From: Haemaphysalis longicornis | Taxonomy: Eukaryota; Arthropoda; Arachnida; Ixodida; Ixodidae | DNA: 64,000 bases | Reading direction: 5' to 3' | Assembly (NCBI GenBank): GCA_013339765.2 | Contig: CM023450.1 | Location: forward strand, 100,109,920 to 100,173,919 | In this document: piece by piece, positions 35,003 to 44,521 of the stretch | Position numbering within the stretch: position 1 is the stretch's first letter | Layout: each line of letters begins with the position of its first letter | Made by a program: the position numbers and the translations under genes | Notes under the pieces: generated by a model | The model's input: the letters and a program-made list of their open reading frames with translations, nothing else | Databases searched by the model: none | What the model was told of the DNA's origin: nothing

Positions 35003-35490
35003 ACAGCGGAGCTTGGGGTCGACCTAGTTTCTTCCGGTGTTGCTAAGCTTTGTTATGTTTGCCAGGCTTTGCAATGTTCTTGCTAAGCTAGGATGACCGC
35101 TGAGGGGTGAGGCCAAGTTTAACCGGATTTTACAAAGCTGTTCTAGTGCGTGTGCCCCCCCCCCACTGTCAGGGGATCCAAGTGGGAAACAAGCTAGGTC
35201 GGCCCCCAGCTATGTTGTTTCTCCAGCCTTGCACTACTATTGCAAGCTGCGCCAATTTTCTTGCCTTTTAGAATCCAAAAAAGACTAGTGCCTTTGAAAT
35301 GGTATAGTGAGAGGTGCGCATACGCATACGCCCTTTGTGCTCACACTCTAACAAGCTCGAAAGCCGACTTCACTGTTGTAATACCCTATCTGCAGTGGTG
35401 CACCCTTTGCAGGTGCCGCAGTTCTTTTTCTTTGTATTTTTTTGCTTACGCCACCGACCGAAACTACCTCAAGCTTAAAGAGCTTCACTG
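35003..35490 (+). repeat. Dispersed repeat family B, copy 2
   Basis: An uninterrupted copy of the sequence split by a SINE at 7840-8850. Shared text includes TTGCTAAGCTAGG, GTGAGGCCAAGTTTAACCGG, AAGCTAGGTCGGCCCCCAGC, AATACCCTATCTGCAGTGGT and GCACCCTTTGCAGG. A C run (35156-35164) differs in length. ACACCC-type fold-back units lie on both sides (34915-34990 and 35640-35775), so the two may form one composite element. Confidence 0.75.
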
Positions 35491-35639
35491 GCAATAAATT
35501 ATGCCAATTCCTATTGCTTTAAACATCGTGAGGTACAACCCCCCCCCCCCCCGCTTGTAGAAAATGTTCAGTCTACAGGTACAAAATGCCTCCAAAGTTG
35601 GAGGTCGCTTCACCTTTTTTCTTAGTTGGCGGTCTCTTC

Positions 35640-35775
35640 TTACACCCTTTTTCTAACACCATATTTCTTTGCGCCATTTTTCTTAGTTTCGAACACCCTA
35701 ATTTGCAGTTTTACACCCTTCTGGGAAAAAGGGTGTTGAAATATTGAACACTCCTTTTGAAGGGTGTTGAGGTGG
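35640..35775. repeat. Second cluster of ACACCCTTTT / AAAAGGGTGT units
   Basis: ACACCCTTTTTCTAACACC, GAACACCCTAATTTGC, TTACACCCTTCTGGGAAAAA and GGGTGTTGAAATATTGAACA read as diverged members of the units at 34488-34690. It lies on the far side of family B copy 2. Confidence 0.6.
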
Positions 35776-35940
35776 CGGAGAAGATTTGTTTGGTATTTCA
35801 TAAATTTCTATAAGTTATGGAACACAAAAACTACCTCATGATTCAAATCCGCGTGTTGATTTGTATGTTCTCATAATAAAAGCCATACTTCCAGAATTAG
35901 CGCTAAAATATGTTTTTTGCGACAAGGACACCGACTCGAT

Positions 35941-35990
35941 TGGGGGGGGGAAGGGGGGAAGGGGGGAAGGGGGGGAAGTGGGGGGGGGCT
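35941..35990 (+). repeat. G-rich low-complexity tract
   Basis: Runs of six to nine G separated by AA. It could form G-quadruplexes on the plus strand. It lies just upstream of the TATA-like box and small frame at 36003-36185. Confidence 0.85.
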
Positions 35991-36002
35991 TTCCTCTGCT
36001 GG

Positions 36003-36010
36003 ATATAAAA
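36003..36010 (+). promoter_or_regulatory. TATA-like box ahead of a small open frame
   Basis: GATATAAAAGC lies about 40 bases before the ATG at 36045. The spacing would give a very short leader. It is suggestive only. Confidence 0.3.
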
Positions 36011-36044
36011 GCAAGAAGCGGCTCGGTGGGATTCGTCGTCAGAT

Positions 36045-36185
36045 ATGGAAAGTGAGTCGGAGAGACTGAAAGAAGCCAGGCTTCGTCGTCGGAACGAAAC
36101 CAAGAGGAGGCAGCGAGCCGAGGAGACGGAGGAAGAACGAGCCGCACGCCCCGAGAAGCGTCGTAACCGTATAGAACCAAGCTAA
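36045..36185 (+). CDS. 46-codon Arg/Glu-rich small open frame (probable transposon fragment)
   Basis: ATG to TAA encodes a highly charged helix: MESESERLKEARLRRRNETK, then a block of RRQRAEETEEERAARPEKRR type. This repeated R-x-R-R-x-E-x-E-E-R pattern occurs in the N-terminal regions of some transposon-encoded proteins, and I do not recognise a specific family. It is preceded by a TATA-like box (36003-36010) and a G-rich tract. It may be the 5' end of an element whose rest is lost. Length and composition do not prove translation. Confidence 0.35.
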   Translation: MESESERLKEARLRRRNETKRRQRAEETEEERAARPEKRRNRIEPS

Positions 36186-36755
36186 ACAATAACATTGGCC
36201 GTGCCTATCGCTACGCACACCCAGTCATAATTGAGTTAAGTCACATCGATTTTTTTTGTATTACTTCCAATGGTTTTTCGATACAATCCCGTTGACACAC
36301 CGACAAAGCTCCCAGGGTTTGCGTTGCGGCTTTTAGGGTCAATGGCATTCCTGAATGTTTCGGCCGATGGCTACATACATAAAACCCAAATAGGTATGCA
36401 TATATGTGTGCAATACAGTTATTGGTATAGAAACAAGGCGTACTGCAGGCGATTAGTCATTGCAAACAAACTTGGGATTATCTAAGAAACTCGAAAGGAA
36501 ACTCACTGTAACGTAAATATTTCAGCAGGCCTGTATTCGACAAGTAGCAACAGGTAACAGTTACGGCACGCTCAGTGAGGGCAAAAGTGAAAGAGCATTT
36601 GATAAGTTGGTACTCGCTGGTTAGGCTATTGGGTTTCAGATGCTTTAGTAGGACTGGAATGGCGCAAAGAGCCATTAAAATATGAATGATAGAAGTAACG
36701 CTTAGAGATAGGAAACACGCGTCTTGGATTAGGGAGCAAAGTGGTGGCAAATAAC
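36186..36755. other. Intron sequence, no gene recognised
   Basis: Frames on both strands (36270-36485, 36478-36813) are AT-rich and without domains. Confidence 0.45.
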
Positions 36756-36759
36756 CTAG

Positions 36760-36791
36760 TTGAGATAAACAACTGTAGTTGTTTATCTCAA
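36760..36791. repeat. Perfect 15-bp inverted repeat, 2-base loop
   Basis: TTGAGATAAACAACT (36760-36774), GT, then AGTTGTTTATCTCAA (36777-36791). The outer TTGAGATAAA is shared with the hairpin at 53967-53992. Confidence 0.9.
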
Positions 36792-36864
36792 CAAACAATT
36801 CTGCATCAGTCAAGCTGTCTTTAACAGCTCTTTGTCCAGGAATTCATGTAGGTCTTCTAGAAAA

Positions 36865-37455
36865 CAAAAATGAAGGAAGCTCACACTAAAGCGTAAGACT
36901 TGACTAGCGAAGCTGTACGCAACCTTCACGACCGTCACGACGGTTCAAGTCCACGATCGCAGCCGATTTGCTTCTTTTTCGCTGCCGCAACGACCTTTGC
37001 TCCACCATTGTTGCTATAAGTGTGAGCTTCTTTCATTTTTTGGAAGTGATAATCCCCGCACATCGCCTTTTAGGGGCGTACGCTATGACGTGTCTTTCTC
37101 GTTCCGAGCAAGTGTTGCCACGACTACGGCGAACGCTGGAGATTTTTTATTGGTCAGTCTTGACCAGTCTCCCTACGTGGGTATGCTTGGCTTGACAAAC
37201 GCGCGCCGGGGACGCTGGGCGGTCGCCGCGAGGCACGCACACACGAGCGCTCGGCATTTTCTTATTGGCTTGGCAATGCGCAGGCGACGCTGGGTTGTCG
37301 TCGCGAGGCACGCACACACGAGCGCCAGGCATTTTCTTGGTAGTGGTAACCGCCGCGCGGTCGCCGCGAGGCTCGGGCTCACGTGCGTGCGCTGGGCAGT
37401 GCCTTGGAATGTTTAACTGCGGACACGAAAAATTACAATTTGCTAAACAGCTTAG
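36865..37455 (+). repeat. Dispersed repeat family A, copy 3 (longest)
   Basis: Contains all blocks of the copy at 15540 plus a three-fold GC-rich subrepeat at about 37200-37390. In each subunit CGCGAGGCACGCACACACGA or its variant follows GACGCTGGG. It ends with AACTGCGGACACGAAAAATT and GCTAAACAGCTTAGATGTAA. The long minus-strand frame 37147-37689 is produced by this subrepeat and has no domain signature. Confidence 0.8.
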
Positions 37456-37699
37456 ATGTAAAATTGAACTGAATTGAAAATTGAATTGAGTAGCGCCGAA
37501 CATGCGAGGCGGAGAATTGGCAACGAAGTGGCTACCGAAAGATGGTTCTTGAAGTCGGAGATGGATAGTTCGATTGAAGGGTGAAATACTGGGTAGCAAC
37601 TTGGTAGCTTGGTAGTAAATTTGGTAGCAAAGAATGTGTTCGGACAGCGCAGGATAGAGGAGTTGAAAGTCGATGAGAGAGGCCTTCATTCGGCGGTAA

Positions 37700-37860
37700 A
37701 CATATACGGGCTGATGATAGTGATGATTATGGTGATGACGACTATGATGATGGGGATGGTGGTGGTGGTGGTGGTGATGGTAGTGATTGTTATGATGATG
37801 ATTGTGATGATGATGGCGATTATAATGATTATGGCGAGGACTACGATGGTGATTTTAGGG
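37700..37860 (+). repeat. Imperfect (GATGAT/GTGGTG)n low-complexity tract
   Basis: Runs of GATGATG, GGTGGTGGTGGTGGTGATGG and related triplets. The open frames here encode only Met/Val/Ile repeats. Confidence 0.9.
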
Positions 37861-38235
37861 TATGATGCCGATAACAAGGACGCGGAAGCGTATATCCGTT
37901 TCCTAGTCAGTACAGCCAGCCGTCACCTGAGTTTGGTTATGAGGGTTATATCACAGCATAAACATACCTAAACCATACAAAACTACCCGAAGTGAAATAA
38001 ATAACAGCCAAAATGAACCTGCATTGGTTGAAAACCACGGTGTAGAATAGCCGAAACCGACATAAAACAGGAAAACTCGCAAAAACCTACAAGAAGCAGT
38101 AGCTGAAACTGACCAAAAGGCAACGAAAATACCCGAAATCCCATTTATAATGCATAAAGATGTCATAAATAGATTATATGCCTGATAATAAATGATAATA
38201 ATGAAATATGACAAACCCTTCACAAAGGAAAAAAA

Positions 38236-38318
38236 AGAGCGGGTACCGCGATTTGATCCCGGGTTATGATGTTTGCTTTGCAGGAGCGGAACTACTACAC
38301 TACGAGACCAAGCGGTTC
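38236..38318 (-). mobile_element. tRNA-like sequence
   Basis: Minus-strand text AACCGCTTGGTCTCGTAGTG, TAGTAGTTCCGCTCCTG and CCCGGGATCAAATCGCGGTA resembles a tRNA with A box TAGTGTAGTAGTT and diverged B box GGGATCAAATC. The T arm pairs (CCGGGATCAAATCGCGG, imperfect). It sits next to an A-rich run. tRNA-derived repeat or decayed tRNA gene. Confidence 0.4.
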
Positions 38319-39205
38319 TGAGTGATTAAATTGAGGGCCACATTAATATGGACATAGCTTCAAACATGCCCCTAGATGGCGCCATGCGTCGCTTGGCTGT
38401 GCTGACTAGGAAACACCTCTACGCGGATGCGGATTATTATGATGATTATCATTGTTACGATTGTAGTGGTGGTGACGGAAGTGGTTATTCAGCGTTATAA
38501 AGTGGAGGAGAACGTAAACTCAGAAACCACTACTGCACCCTATTAAGAAATGAAAATCTAAGGCAGGCTACGCGTTGTCTGCAAGGCTAGAACAACGCAT
38601 TTTAGTACGTCGCGGTTGGCAGCGTCAGCTAAGCCCCTCACTCGCTCAGATGAGCCATCTGGCGCGCCTAATTAAAACGGATAAACTTAATGAGGAGCTG
38701 TCCACACATTGTCTCTATTATTTTCTTAATTGTCTTTTTTGCATTATATAAGTTAATGCAGAAGGCGCTTAAATTACCCCCCCCCCCCCCGCCTATATTA
38801 AGTACATAATGTTCTTAGCCGGGTCCATTTCTTCGAGTCAGCTAGCTTTAAGGTTTTGCTTTGTCCTTCTTGTTTTGGGTGAGACTTCTGGTTTAAGTTA
38901 AAGTGCCTGAGGTCCACCGAGAAGCATGAATTATGCCATTGCTTGTTATACAGTGCGCTCTGAGTTTGTGTTTCATTTTCTAACAGACTTCACTGTCTGG
39001 GTGCCCAGCTGATCTTAGGGAGTGTACTTTTATAATAGATGCGTTTTTTATATTTTATTCAACGTCGCAGCATTGCAAATACTTACCGTTTATATTAATC
39101 TTGCTTATAATTTCCCGTACGTTCTTTTGCTTTCGCATCCACCGTTAAATTCAGAACTATAGAACTGCACATTGAAGTAGAATCTACACACCGGTACACA
39201 AATGC
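38319..39205. other. Intron sequence, no gene recognised
   Basis: A C run (38779-38791) and AT-rich DNA. No frames of note. Confidence 0.5.
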
Positions 39206-39210
39206 GCACC

Positions 39211-39211
<1 letters not shown>

Positions 39212-39271
<60 letters not shown>
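39212..39271. repeat. (TA)n microsatellite
   Basis: About 60 bases of alternating TA, immediately left of the gypsy-like element. Confidence 0.98.
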
Positions 39272-39276
<5 letters not shown>

Positions 39277-39306
39277 AACCATGTATCAGTTTGTTCATTT
39301 ATTGTT

Positions 39307-39690
39307 TGTTTTTACTGCCCGGCCACGCCCGGCGCTGTTATCTGTGCGCCAAGCGAAGCGCGTCTTCCATTCTTTATTTTTATGCCGCACGGGCTATCTC
39401 ATTCAGATAAGCAGAGTGTTTCGCCCTAATGTCACTCACCCCAGAATAATCTCCTTTGATCTACAATATTCTGGATGTAATTCAACGGTTCCAGAAACAC
39501 TCGCGCCGAAAGATAAAAGCCTGCAGAGCAGACGCCGCGACATTCGAATCGCCGACGCTCGCTTGAGAACGTCACTTTGTTGACTGCTGCTTCACCACCT
39601 GTGTATTCTTTGAGTTGTTAGGGGAGCACCAGTTCGCTCCAATAAACGTGTTTTCCTTGTAGACAACTCGTCGTCTTTGACTTCGTGACA
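39307..39690 (+). mobile_element. Probable 5' LTR of a gypsy-type element
   Basis: The segment before the gag frame has LTR features: TGTTTTTACTGCCCGGCC as a possible left end, AATAAA at 39641-39646 (polyadenylation signal of the R region), and a right end TTCGTGACA at 39682-39690. A TGGTAAGGTGCGGGG stretch from 39693 could be a primer-binding site. No matching 3' LTR was found, because the element is truncated in pol, so the left boundary is a guess. Confidence 0.5.
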
Positions 39691-39802
39691 TCTGGTAAGG
39701 TGCGGGGTACATTCACCCAAACCCTCTGCAAGTCGCCAAGCAAGTCCCACTCGTACCAGCCGCCGACAGCAAGGCCTCCCTCCCGAGCTCCGTCTACTAC
39801 CG

Positions 39803-40795
39803 GTGAAAGTGAAGAAGGAAGACGTCGCAACCAGCACCATGGTCAAGCAAGCGATTCCTCCCGTCGTTCTGCACCAACCTCGGGAGCTCCCATCATTCCG
39901 AGGATCTCCTGGTGAAGACCCGGAAGAGTGGCTTGAGAAGCTGGAGCCCGTCCGAAGTTTCAAGAGATCGGATGATGAAGAAACCCTGAGGCAAGTGTTT
40001 TTCTACCTCGGAGACTCGGCTCAAGTCTGGTTTCAAAATCACGAGAGCTAGCTAACATCATAGATCATGTTCGAAGCGGAATTTTTGAAGACATTCACAA
40101 CTGTTGTGTGGAAAGAACGAGCTGACCTATTGTTGCAGACGCGAATCCAACACCCCAACGAAGCTGTTGTAGTGTTCGTTGAGGAGATGAAGATTCTGTT
40201 CCGACGAGCTGACCCCGAAGTAGCAGAAGAGAAGAAGGTGCGCTTTCTTATGCGGGTAGTTAAACAAGAGCTCTTCGCTGGACTCATTCGCAGCCCCCCC
40301 AAAACCGTCGCTGAGTTCGTGACCGAGGCTTTGATGATCGAGAGGACCATGGACATGCGTTCGAGGCAGTACGATCGACCAATCAACGCGTTTTTGGCGA
40401 ACCCCGTCAACGCCCCTGGATTCGCGACGGAAGACTTCCGGGAAACGATCCGCGCCGTCGTTCGTGAAGAACTCAGGAAGCTTTTCCCAACCACGCCGCA
40501 ACCCCAAGTCGCCTCCCTGACAGACGTAATCCGAGAAGTCCAACACGCACTGGGGAATTCTACGCCGTCGGAAGCACCCGGCGAACCGCAAGCGATGACC
40601 TACTCCGCGGCTGTTCATCGACCCCGACCTGCTCCAACCCGTCGTCAAGAAGCCCCGCCGTACCGCCATCCACTGTCGCCCGCAGCCCAAAACCAGACAA
40701 TGAGGAAGAAGGACGTATGGCGAACCCCCGATAATCGTCCGCTGTGATATTACTGCGGAGAAGCCGACCACATCTACCGTCGTTTGTTCTCCGTC
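39803..40795 (+). pseudogene. gypsy-type gag (capsid to zinc knuckle), with nonsense codons
   Basis: One frame runs from capsid-like text (LPSFRGSPGEDPEEWLEKLE, VFFYLGDSAQVWFQNHES) through FEAEFLKTFTTVVWKERADL and FVEEMKILFRRADPEV, to a zinc knuckle. TAG codons at 40049-40051 and 40061-40063 and a TGA at 40745-40747 interrupt it. The knuckle reads (stop)-YYCGEADHIYRRL: its first Cys codon appears to be the TGA, and the last Cys is Leu. Gag normally packages the element RNA. This copy cannot do so. Confidence 0.85.
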
Positions 40796-41279
40796 GATGC
40801 CCCACGCCCCCGACCCGGCCAGCGCCCTACTGAGATCGAAGAATACCTCTCCAACACAAACCGAGGACCAGCCCGCTTCTACCGTTCACCCTCGCCCTAC
40901 CCGTACCAGAAACCGAACCACCGTAGCACTGCTGACTTCTCACGCGGAGGGTCCCCCAGCCCACGCGGAGGAAACTAAAAGCAGCAACTTCTGGAGGTAA
41001 AGTTGCCCGACCGCGGAAAAATGAAAACCCTCCAACAACGCAGCGACTCGCTGAAGACCATGATCCATGACATGCTGTCAGCCCGACGACCCGATCGAAC
41101 CCTGACGTGACTCCCAAACACGACGACAGCAAAACGGCACGACGCGTACCCGACATGACCGAACCTGCCGGTGAGAATACGACGAAGACGACGACGCATA
41201 GTGCCCGGCCGTCAACACGTACAAGCAGAGATACGACGCCACGGCGCACCCGGAACTCGAGGAAGGCAGCGTCCGACGT

Positions 41280-41860
41280 TCAGCTGTCCATCGACGGCTT
41301 TCGTGTAGACGCCTCATAGACACGGGAGCCGACTACTCAGTAATGAGCGGACCATTTGCGTCTAAGCTGAAGAAAGTTATGACCAGATGGAAGGGTCCGC
41401 ACATACGCACAGTAAGAGACCACCTCGTGACGCCAAGTGGAACGTGCACATCGCGCGTCACCATAGACGGCACAACGTGCCCTGCGGCGTTCGTCATTTT
41501 GCCTCACTGCTCCCGTGACGTAATTGTTGGAATAGACTTTTTGACGGACAACAGTGCAATAATTGATCTACAGGCCAAGTCTATACCATTTTTCTCCGAT
41601 CACTGCATGACGCCGGAACCGAACCCCGAACACCGTGCTGCTGTACGGATCGCCGACGATCATGTCACCCTGCCACCCCTAGCAAGCTTGATGATCAGCG
41701 TCTACTCTGAAGATGCGGTTTCTGACGTCGACGCTATCGTGGAGAGTAACCAAAGGTTGCTCCTCGACCGCGGTGTCTCCGTCGCAAGAGGCATTGCGCG
41801 CTTTAAGCAACGCCAATCCCACGTTTTGGTCACTAATTTCAGCGAGGAAATACCGGCATT
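41280..41860 (+). pseudogene. gypsy-type aspartic protease region of pol
   Basis: RLIDTGADYSVMSGPFASKL is a retropepsin active site (DTGA; GAC at 41319-41321), followed by the flap region and the HCSRDVIVGIDFLTDN motif equivalent to ILG-x-DFL. The frame differs from gag, and the linker 40800-41280 is shifted more than once. Downstream of it the frame is interrupted by a SINE. Confidence 0.88.
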
Positions 41861-41871
41861 TAAACAGGGGC

Positions 41872-42111
41872 ACCCGCAGCGGTGGCTCAGTGGCTAAGGC
41901 GTTGCGCTGCTGAGCACGAGGTCGCAGGTTCGATTCCCGGCCGCGGCGGCCGCTTTTCTGATGGAGGCGAAAAGCAAAAACGGTCCGTGTGTACGAGATT
42001 TCGGCGCACGTTAAAGATCCCCAGGTGGCCAAAATTAATCCGTAGCCCTCCACTATGGTGCGCCTCATCGTCTGCGTTGCGTCGGCGCGTTAAACCCTAC
42101 AATCAATCAAT
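41872..42111 (+). mobile_element. Full-length tRNA-derived SINE inserted in gypsy pol, 15-bp target duplication
   Basis: CATTTAAACAGGGGC flanks it (41857-41871 and 42112-42126). Internal Pol III promoter: A box TGGCTCAGTGG at 41883-41893 and B box GGTTCGATTCC at 41927-41937. The tail is (AATC)n. All 240 bases are present, making this the best reference copy in the window. It splits the pol region of the gypsy element, so it is the younger insertion. Confidence 0.97.
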
Positions 42112-42126
42112 CATTTAAACAGGGGC

Positions 42127-42730
42127 GCGGCAATTGCGTTCCTCGAAGAAACGCAAGAAGCAAGTGACGTGATCGCGGTTGCCGACTTTGAACGCGCATC
42201 CGAAGATACCTTCAAGCTTCCGAATCCCTTCGACGTGAATCCCGCGTTACCGCAAGAAGAACGGAATACATTATTGGATTTTCTGCGTCGCTACAGAGAT
42301 TGTTTTTCGTCGAACTCAAAACTACGTCAGGCACCTCTAGCGAAGCACCAAATAATAACCGAAGCTGGAGCCCGACGCACCCAACAGTCACCGTACCGCG
42401 TCTCTTCACACGAGCGGGAAGCCATCCGGACTCAAGTCGACCACACGCTCGGCGACGACATTATACAGCCGTCGAAAAGCCCCTGGGCTGCGCCAGTCGT
42501 ACTCGTGAAGAAAAAGACGGCACATTAAGGTTCTGCGTTGACTGCCGGCGACTGAACAAAATCACCAAAAAGGACGTGTACCCCTCCCCCGTATCGACGA
42601 CGCCCTCAACCATTTCTGCATACGCGAAGTACTTCTCATCGATGGATATGAAGACCGGATACTGGCAAATTGAAGTGGACGAAAGAGACCGAGGGAAGAG
42701 TGCATTGATAACCCTGGCCGCGGCCTATAC
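42127..42730 (+). pseudogene. gypsy-type reverse transcriptase, N-terminal part only
   Basis: Readable as a typical Ty3/gypsy RT start: LLDFLRRYRDCFSSNSKLRQ, PYRVSSHEREAIRTQVDHTL and IIQPSKSPWAAPVVLVKKK, a frameshift near 42520, then GTLRFCVDCRRLNKITKKDV and YFSSMDMKTGYWQIEVDERD. It decays just after SALIT, before the catalytic Y/F-x-DD box. RNase H, integrase and the 3' LTR are all missing. Confidence 0.9.
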
Positions 42731-43370
42731 GAATGACAAGGGCCGTGACAAGAGCGCTGGAAATTGCTGGAAGACATCGTCTTGTTGCCACTCACCGCAC
42801 CATCCCTTGCCCCTTTTTTTACCGGAACTAGTTTTATTCTTCCATTCATTAGGCGTAACAATAACCAGGACACCATTGCCTTGCCAATGTACTATAGCAA
42901 GTAAAAAAAATTTGAATCTTAAAATATGGTTTTTTGTGTGTATGTATAAAAGTAAAACATTAAAGAAGGTCAAAATATGTTCTTCCGTTATTTTAGCCTT
43001 CATATTGTGTTCAAATAAAATGTTCTTACAGTCGCAGCAAGACGCGTATCTGGAAACGCAAGACATATTTTATATCGCATGTACGCTGCAAGAATGGTAT
43101 ATTCTGCGCGCGGCCAGAAGCAACTTCACTATTTAATATCGGTGCCCGCTTCTTTCATCAAGTGACACGAATAGGGAGGGCGTCGATCGTGTTGTAACTG
43201 ATCTTAGAAGTAAAAGTCCGTCGGCGATGACAAAGCCGATAGTACGTAAAAAATAACAATCCACGCATGACACTCACCGCGCAGTAACCACAACCAATGG
43301 TCGAACTGTTTCGTCGTGAACCGGTAACCGTTATTTATTTTTTCGGTTCAGTACCGTTTTGACACCCATC
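42731..43370. other. Intron sequence after the gypsy truncation point
   Basis: AT-rich; no element recognised between the RT truncation and the next microsatellite. Confidence 0.5.

Positions 43371-43436
<66 letters not shown>
43371..43436. repeat. (TA)n microsatellite
   Basis: Long alternating AT tract, continued by GCGTGTGTGTGTGG. Confidence 0.98.
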
Positions 43437-43439
<3 letters not shown>

Positions 43440-43591
43440 TGTGTGTGTGGTAAGTAAAGTCCTCTTCCTGAAACGTCAATAAACTTTTATTTTTGTAATG
43501 TTTTTCTTGCTGTCTTTGTCTTTACTAACCACATTTTCTCGTGCTTTTTGAGTTTTTTTCCTTTCCAGATTATATACTTACGTGTATGTGT

Positions 43592-43592
<1 letters not shown>
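43440..43592 (+). mobile_element. Penelope-like element tail fragment
   Basis: GTAAGTAAAGTCCTCTTCCT, then GAAACGTCAATAAACTTTTA, then TTCTTGCTGTCTTTGTCTTT and TCGTGCTTTTTGAGTTTTTT parallel the right outer end of the element at 45655-46045 (TTCTTGCTGTGTATCCGACT...GTGAGTTTATC). The GAAACGT word is the usual hammerhead 3' core. It is probably the end of a different, more intact-cored copy, bounded by TA repeats. Confidence 0.6.

Positions 43593-43595
<3 letters not shown>

Positions 43596-43625
<30 letters not shown>
43596..43625. repeat. (TA)n microsatellite
   Basis: Alternating TA at the outer end of the left arm of the Penelope-like element. Confidence 0.95.
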
Positions 43626-43629
<4 letters not shown>

Positions 43630-43976
43630 TAAGTAAAGAGTCGGATACACAGCAAGAACAATAACAAACAATGTTTACTTACGTAGCGGCAATGGGACTT
43701 GCCTTCATCAGAGTAAAGTTACATGATTATGGTGTCGCAAACATTGAACACATTTCTTATATAGGTTTGCATAAAACTGTAAGAAGGAATGGAAAATGTT
43801 TCGCAAATGGAGAGTGTGCATACAGTCAGGCTACGCCTACGTTACAACATCAACCAACAAACAACAAAAAAAAGGGGGGGGGGGGCAAGAGAGAGAAAAA
43901 GGGGTCGTGTTAACAATGCAGCGTTCAAGGTTGCACCATGACGGGTCAACGTATGCCGCGCGGGCTGCAAGTTTCG
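43626..43976 (-). mobile_element. Penelope-like element, left inverted arm (pseudo-LTR)
   Basis: About 350 bases that are the near-perfect reverse complement of 45655-46007. The arms differ mainly in the length of the poly(A)/poly(G) run near 43865-43885. On the minus strand it contains CTGATGAAGGCAAGTCCCAT (the segment ending at 43711), the 5' half of a hammerhead-like motif. Terminal pseudo-LTRs, direct or inverted, are a known trait of Penelope-like elements. Confidence 0.9.
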
Positions 43977-44521
43977 ATTCTTCTGCTCTCCAAACATTCC
44001 TTAGGCTTATTCTTGAACTTAACAATTTTGAGTTCGACGGAGTTCATTACGTGCAAGTCAGCGGAACGTCAATGGGAACTCGAATCGGACCTAACTACGC
44101 TAATATCTTTATGGCTCACCTCGAATCAAACTTTCTTGACACCCAAAATTTAAAGCCAATGTACTATAAAAGGTATATTGATGACATATTCATGATCTGG
44201 CAACACGGTGAGGCGGAACTCCTCACCTTCATTGAGGCATTTAATCTAGCCCATCCTAGTATTTCCCTTGCTCATTCCTATTCGGAACACAGTGTAAACT
44301 TTCTGGACGTCACCGTTACTACCTTCCAAGGTCGGCTTCAAACTAAACTGTATAGAAAACCGACAGACACGCGGCAGTATTTGCACTTCCGAAGTAGCCA
44401 TGTCAGACACTGCAAGACAGCAATACCTTACAGCCAAGCCCACCGATTTAGGAGAATTTGCTCAAACCAAGCCTACTTTGACTCAAACTGTCGAGAACTC
44501 AAGGACCTCCCTCCTGAATAA
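43977..44521 (+). pseudogene. Penelope-like reverse transcriptase, 5'-truncated
   Basis: An open stretch with clear Penelope RT motifs: VQVSGTSMGTRIGPNYANIF (motif B, with GTRIGPNYAN), YIDDIF at 44174-44191 (the catalytic double Asp), SVNFLDVTV, LYRKPTDTRQYLHFRSSH and HCKTAIPYSQAHRFRRICS (thumb region). Upstream fingers motifs are missing: the coding sequence starts abruptly at the end of the left inverted arm. Penelope RTs are related to telomerase and prime from exposed DNA ends. The frame stops at TAA 44519-44521, after which homology continues with frameshifts. Confidence 0.92.

Noticed and set aside
37147..37689. 180-codon minus-strand frame
   Set aside because: It lies over the GC-rich subrepeats of repeat family A. 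The protein text is a repeat of ARVCVPR-type units.
39095..39430. Frames with Tyr-Ile repeats on both strands
   Set aside because: Produced by the (TA)n microsatellite at 39212-39271.
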